Shown here: piece after piece, positions 15,886 to 18,579 of the stretch
Numbering within the stretch: position 1 is the first letter of the stretch
How the letters are laid out: every line of letters starts with the position of its first letter
Origin: an uncultured bacterium
GTDB lineage: Bacteria > Patescibacteriota > Patescibacteriia > Patescibacteriales > UBA12465
Direction of reading: 5' to 3'
Assembly (NCBI GenBank): GCA_937983635.1
Contig: CALJZR010000031.1
Coordinates: 1-18,579 of the forward strand
Length of the DNA: 18,579 nucleotides
Notes under the pieces: model-generated
Told to the model about the DNA's origin: nothing
The model's database searches: none
The model's input: the letters and a program-made list of their open reading frames with translations, nothing else
Made by a program: the position numbers and the translations under genes

Positions 15886-15975
15886 TTAGGCGTAGAAGAA
15901 CGATTTTTTTTTGGCTTTGCGGCGGATGCCATAAGCCCAGATGAAGAGGCGGATAGCTTCTGTCATTTTTTTCAT
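15886..15975 (-). CDS. Small ORF, 29 residues, translationally coupled (hypothetical)
   Basis: A predicted 29-residue basic, partly hydrophobic peptide starting MKKMTEAIRLFIWAYGIRR and ending in a Lys-rich stretch and Phe-Phe-Tyr-Ala. Its ATG shares the bases ATGA with the stop of the upstream membrane-protein gene, the classic arrangement for translational coupling. Its TAA is followed within about 20 bases by the shared terminator hairpin, so it fills the space between gene and terminator exactly. The residues could form an amphipathic helix lying on the membrane. No homologue is recognised. The alternative is that it is a chance ORF behind a real stop codon. Confidence 0.5.
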   Translation of the reverse strand: MKKMTEAIRLFIWAYGIRRKAKKKSFFYA

Positions 15976-16487
15976 GGCAGGCAGCTTTTAAAGGATGAAT
16001 AAGTTTCACTGATTCGATCCCAGTTGGCGATTATTAGGGCTGTCAACAGGATAAGCAGGGAAAGGCTTACTATCATGGGGGCGTGTTCTTTAATTATTTT
16101 TAAACATGCTCCTTTTACATTTTCATGCAGATCTTTGTCTAGCATGAAAATTGAGTATAGAGCGATAATAAAGGCCCAAATAAGACTTGGCCAGCCGAAG
16201 ATTTGCGCCCAGAAACCGTTGAACATGGCGACATTAAATATCCAGCCAATGAAGCTAAGGATGGATATAATCATTAATACCGCCATTATTATTATGCCGA
16301 TAAAAAAGGGAACCGCTCCCTCTTTTTCTCGGCCATACCAGAAGTTTATAAACATCAGCAGGATTATAATCCAGCTGAAAATCAGAATCGGCTGGTGGGC
16401 TGATTGGAGGATGAGGATAAATAAGGCAGCCATTACAGCTATTATTAGCAGGCGCTGCCAGATGCGGGTAAATGCTTTTTTTGTCAT
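15972..16487 (-). CDS. Hypothetical five-helix membrane protein
   Basis: A 171-residue protein with about five transmembrane helices (roughly residues 12-28, 33-50, 59-82, 94-115 and 137-158) and short charged loops. It does not match a family I recognise. The frame would run back to ATG 16526, but that codon overlaps the predicted -10 box and lies upstream of the predicted transcript start. The start is therefore set at ATG 16487, which begins MTKKAFTRIWQR directly before helix 1. The hydrophobic pattern makes this strand the coding one; the opposite 182-codon frame reads as a shadow. It overlaps the 29-residue ORF by ATGA. Confidence 0.7.
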   Translation of the reverse strand: MTKKAFTRIWQRLLIIAVMAALFILILQSAHQPILIFSWIIILLMFINFWYGREKEGAVPFFIGIIIMAVLMIISILSFIGWIFNVAMFNGFWAQIFGWPSLIWAFIIALYSIFMLDKDLHENVKGACLKIIKEHAPMIVSLSLLILLTALIIANWDRISETYSSFKSCLP

Positions 16488-16501
16488 GTTATCGGTTTTT
16501 T

Positions 16502-16528
16502 TAATGAAGGTTCGACGTGTCTTCATTA
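16502..16528. repeat. 8-bp inverted repeat over the membrane-protein promoter
   Basis: TAATGAAG (16502-16509) and CTTCATTA (16521-16528) are perfect inverted arms with an 11-bp centre. The right arm covers the minus-strand -10 and the left arm falls just downstream of the predicted start. Because one arm is not transcribed, a DNA operator is more likely than an RNA hairpin. The cognate regulator is unknown. Confidence 0.55.
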
Positions 16529-16553
16529 CAATACTATTTTTTTATTTTGTCAA
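16525..16553 (-). promoter_or_regulatory. Promoter of the five-helix membrane protein
   Basis: On the minus strand, a perfect -35 TTGACA (16548-16553), a 17-bp AT-rich spacer and the -10 TGTAAT (16525-16530, one mismatch) are present. The start is predicted near 16518, giving a leader of about 30 nt to ATG 16487. Confidence 0.8.
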
Positions 16554-16585
16554 GAGTGGCTTCTGGGGCTAAATCAGTATACAAT
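16547..16585 (+). promoter_or_regulatory. Candidate rarA promoter region
   Basis: Two weak options exist. TTGTCA (16547-16552) with a 17-bp spacer to TAAATC (16570-16575) would share its -35 bases with the divergent minus-strand promoter. TACAAT (16580-16585) has no -35 but would place the start within a few bases of the ATG at 16594. Either way the leader is very short or absent. Confidence 0.4.
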
Positions 16586-16593
16586 ATAAGCAT

Positions 16594-17772
16594 ATGATTG
16601 GTGGCTTACCTTTAGCGGCCTATTTGCGCCCTAAGAATTTAAGTGAAGTTGTCGGCCAGACCCATCTCCTTCAAGACTCGGGCTGGCTGGTCCAAGCGAT
16701 TAAAAATGACCGCGTCTCTTCGCTTATTTTTTGGGGTCCCCCTGGTTCTGGTAAGACCACGCTCGCTTCTTTAATTGCTCAGGAGACTAAAGCTGATTTT
16801 GTCCAACTATCAGCCACGGAGAGCGGGGTTAAAGATTTAAAACAGATTATTGAAAAGGCAAGATCTGGCAAGCGCTTAGGGGTGAAGACAATTTTATTTA
16901 TTGACGAAATTCACCGTTGGAATAAAGCTCAGCAAGACGCCCTTTTGCCTCAAGTGGAAAATGGCACTGTTATTCTAATCGGGGCAACGACAGAAAATCC
17001 TAGTTTTGCCGTTAACGGCGCCTTACTCTCCCGAGTGAAGGTGGCAGTTTTAGAGTCTTTAAATGAAGAAGACTTATTACTTATAGTGAAACGGGCGGTT
17101 AAGACCTTAAAAGCAAAAATTAAACCAGAAGCAGCCAGGTTGCTAGCCCGCTTGGCTAATGGTGATGCCCGCAAAGCAATTAATCTGGTAGAAACGGCAG
17201 CTGAAAATCAGGCGCAAATTGATGTCGCTATCGTTAAGCAGATAATTAACAAGCCGAATTTATTGTATGATAAAACCGGGGAAGAGCATTATAATCTTAT
17301 TTCCGCCCTGCATAAGTCAATGCGGGGTAATAATCCTGACGCCGCTCTTTATTATTTAGCCAGAATGTTGGAGGCCGGTGAGGACCCGCTTTATATTGCT
17401 CGTCGCCTAGTCCGTTTTGCTAGTGAGGATGTGGGTCTAGCTAATAACAGCGCCTTGCTTTTAGCCACGGCTGCCTTTGATGCCTGTAAGAATATTGGCT
17501 TGCCGGAGTGTGGCGTTCATTTGGCTCACGCTACTGCTTATTTAGCGAAGTCGCCCAAAAGTATTGCGGTTTATGCCGCCTTTACTGAAATCACGGCCGA
17601 AGTCCAGAAAAGTGGTAACTTGCCCGTGCCTTTATATCTACGCAATGCCCCCACCAAACTAATGAAAGATTTGGGTTATGCTAAGGGATATAAATACACG
17701 CCTTTAGAAGATGATTCCCAGCAGGAATATTTGCCTGACGCTTTAAAGGGTCGTAAGTTTTTGAAGTCTTAA
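16594..17772 (+). CDS. rarA: Replication-associated recombination protein RarA (MgsA), AAA+ ATPase
   Basis: A 392-residue cytosolic AAA+ ATPase of the RarA/MgsA/WRNIP1 family, related to clamp-loader subunits. It acts at stalled replication forks. The N-terminus PLAAYLRPKNLSEVVGQTHLL is characteristic of the family. Walker A is GPPGSGKTT (48-56), Walker B LFIDEIH (101-107), sensor 1 IGATTENPS (129-137), and the arginine finger Arg147 is in LLSRVKV. The C-terminal half (about 230-390) holds the tetramerisation region, with DPLYIARRLVRFASEDVGLA and a PLYLRNAPTKLMKDLGYAKGY-like end. The length is close to, but shorter than, E. coli RarA. It is monocistronic, with a very short leader and no Shine-Dalgarno sequence. 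Its stop is separated by one base from the end of the convergent response-regulator gene. Confidence 0.95.
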   Translation: MIGGLPLAAYLRPKNLSEVVGQTHLLQDSGWLVQAIKNDRVSSLIFWGPPGSGKTTLASLIAQETKADFVQLSATESGVKDLKQIIEKARSGKRLGVKTILFIDEIHRWNKAQQDALLPQVENGTVILIGATTENPSFAVNGALLSRVKVAVLESLNEEDLLLIVKRAVKTLKAKIKPEAARLLARLANGDARKAINLVETAAENQAQIDVAIVKQIINKPNLLYDKTGEEHYNLISALHKSMRGNNPDAALYYLARMLEAGEDPLYIARRLVRFASEDVGLANNSALLLATAAFDACKNIGLPECGVHLAHATAYLAKSPKSIAVYAAFTEITAEVQKSGNLPVPLYLRNAPTKLMKDLGYAKGYKYTPLEDDSQQEYLPDALKGRKFLKS

Positions 17773-17773
17773 A

Positions 17774-18451
17774 TCAGCATTTTTTTAAGCCGAACTTATA
17801 GCCTCTACCGGGGAAGGTGTGAATATAGTCAGTCTCACCTTGTTCATTCAATTTTTTACGCAGGCTCATGATGTGGGCTTCAATGGTGTTAGAAAAAGGA
17901 TCAGCATCATTTTCCCAGACATTGTCCATAATTTGGCTGCGCGATAAGACTTCGTCTGGGCGGCGGAAAAATAATTCAAGCAAGGCATATTCTTTTCCGG
18001 TTAGATAAATACGGCGCCCGTTCCTGATAGCAGCTTGGCTCTTACTGTCTAGCTGTAGATTACCTAAACGCCAATTTTTTTTGATGATAGTTTTTGGCCT
18101 CCTTAACAAAGCTTCGGCGCGCCAGAGAAATTCTTCAAAAAGAAATGGTTTGGTCAGATAGTCATCGGCCCCCTTTTTAAACATTTCTCCCTTTTTTTCC
18201 AGTTCAGCGTTAACGGTTAGAGCTAAAACAGGAGCCTCTATCCCTTCGCGGCGTATTTCTGCCAGTACTTCGGCTCCGTTCATTTTTGGCAAATTGTAGT
18301 CTAAGACGATCAAGTCGTAATGCCCGGAGCGGGCAAGAAGCGATCCCTTTTCGCCGTCATAGGCTAAATCGACGGTGTGTGCTTGCGCTTTCAGACCCTT
18401 ACCTAAGAAGGCGCCGATATCTTTTTCATCGTCAACGATTAGTATTTTCAT
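17774..18451 (-). CDS. OmpR/PhoB-family response regulator
   Basis: A 225-residue two-component response regulator. The receiver domain (1-118) has the acidic pocket Asp7/Asp8, phospho-acceptor Asp51 in LIVLDYNLP, Thr79 and Lys101 in YLTKPF. All residues needed for phosphorylation are present. The DNA-binding winged helix (about 126-222) shows the family's LTGKEYALLELFFRRPDEVLSR segment, the recognition region NTIEAHIMSLRKKL and the wing FPGRGYKF. No histidine kinase follows, because the downstream neighbour is convergent rarA. A kinase could lie beyond the right edge or elsewhere. A link to the copper operon (CusR-like) is possible only by resemblance and is not supported by any site seen here. 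Confidence 0.94.
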   Translation of the reverse strand: MKILIVDDEKDIGAFLGKGLKAQAHTVDLAYDGEKGSLLARSGHYDLIVLDYNLPKMNGAEVLAEIRREGIEAPVLALTVNAELEKKGEMFKKGADDYLTKPFLFEEFLWRAEALLRRPKTIIKKNWRLGNLQLDSKSQAAIRNGRRIYLTGKEYALLELFFRRPDEVLSRSQIMDNVWENDADPFSNTIEAHIMSLRKKLNEQGETDYIHTFPGRGYKFGLKKC

Positions 18452-18491
18452 AAATTATCATTTATTACCGCTAGCGCGGATTAATGTTTAG

Positions 18492-18497
18492 AGTATA
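18492..18497 (-). promoter_or_regulatory. Candidate -10 box of the response-regulator gene
   Basis: TATACT on the minus strand is a good -10, placing the start near 18485 and giving a leader of about 33 nt. No convincing -35 is seen at 16-18 bp. A short GGGT/ACCC inverted repeat (18500-18509) lies just upstream and could be a regulator contact. No gene is recognised in the rest of 18452-18579. Confidence 0.4.
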
Positions 18498-18579
18498 GCG
18501 GGTTTACCCTAAAATCCAGATAACTTCTTTTTATTTTAATGATAAATTTGTTTGCCAAAGCTTTTTTCTCCCTTTATAA

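Noticed and set aside
15764..16009. 81-codon minus-strand ORF
   Set aside because: It runs through the terminator and into the end of the RND gene in antisense, and shows no protein-like pattern. The ATGA-coupled 29-residue ORF in another frame explains the region better.
16024..16572. 182-codon plus-strand ORF opposite the five-helix membrane protein
   Set aside because: Its composition (many scattered Ile, Met, Arg and Lys) is that of a reverse-frame shadow. The minus strand gives clean transmembrane helices and a near-consensus promoter.
18463..18509. Short inverted repeats (CCGC/GCGG and GGGT/ACCC) before the response regulator as a riboswitch or terminator
   Set aside because: The stems are only 4 bp and no U-run follows; at most these are weak protein contacts.
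1..18579. Alternative genetic code with TGA read as glycine (Gracilibacteria/Absconditabacteria)
   Set aside because: TGA ends the nucleotidase, the five-helix protein and the response regulator at their expected lengths, and no long gene needs TGA read-through.
1..18579. Mobile elements, CRISPR arrays, tRNA or rRNA genes
   Set aside because: No transposase or integrase, no spaced direct repeats, and no cloverleaf or rRNA-like sequence was noticed on either strand by eye.

Overview
The window is the left end of an assembled contig from a small-genome bacterium. Bases 1-47 are Illumina library adapter, so the genome itself begins at about base 48. The standard genetic code fits: TAA, TAG and TGA all end well-recognised genes. 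Genes are tightly packed with short gaps or overlaps, the DNA is moderately AT-rich, and almost every start codon lacks a Shine-Dalgarno sequence, sitting instead behind an A/T-rich run. Together with the protein families, and an RND pump with no outer-membrane channel beside it, this suggests a Patescibacteria/CPR (Parcubacteria-like) organism. That placement is an inference; no rRNA or marker tree is available here.

Layout. (1) 50-520: a membrane-anchored DUF5666-like protein with its own terminator. (2) 597-5300, plus strand: a five-gene operon with an extended -10 promoter, encoding a TspO-family membrane protein, a UMPH-1-type pyrimidine 5'-nucleotidase, a Nudix hydrolase, a fused ADP-forming acyl-CoA synthetase and a DUF1295 membrane protein. 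It ends at a bidirectional terminator. (3) 5334-9921, minus strand: a copper operon in the order csoR, a three-domain HMA/DsbD-like/cupredoxin membrane protein, a DUF305 protein, copA. A CsoR-type GC-rich operator lies just after its promoter. (4) 9944-15873, plus strand and divergent from the copper operon: marR, an unusually long RND adaptor lipoprotein and an RND pump. An 18-bp palindrome covers the -10 box, and a strong terminator closes the unit. (5) 15886-16553, minus strand: a five-helix membrane protein overlapping by ATGA with a 29-residue small ORF. (6) 16594-17772: RarA/MgsA ATPase. (7) 17774-18451, minus strand: an OmpR/PhoB-type response regulator with no kinase gene in view.

How the parts work together. 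The copper operon is a self-contained homeostasis unit. CsoR senses cytosolic Cu(I). CopA exports it. The fusion protein places an HMA domain at the cytosolic face and a cupredoxin outside. DUF305 supplies a second surface His/Met-rich protein. The neighbouring MarR-controlled RND system looks like drug rather than metal efflux, because its TM4 carries the HAE-type Asp-Asp pair. The first operon combines nucleotide turnover (nucleotidase plus Nudix) with an energy-conserving acyl-CoA synthetase.

No clearly new defence or mobile system was found, and no tRNA, rRNA, CRISPR or transposase was recognised. The items most worth following are the copper fusion protein with its CsoR site, the oversized adaptor with the helix-enriched RND pump, and the ATGA-coupled small ORF.
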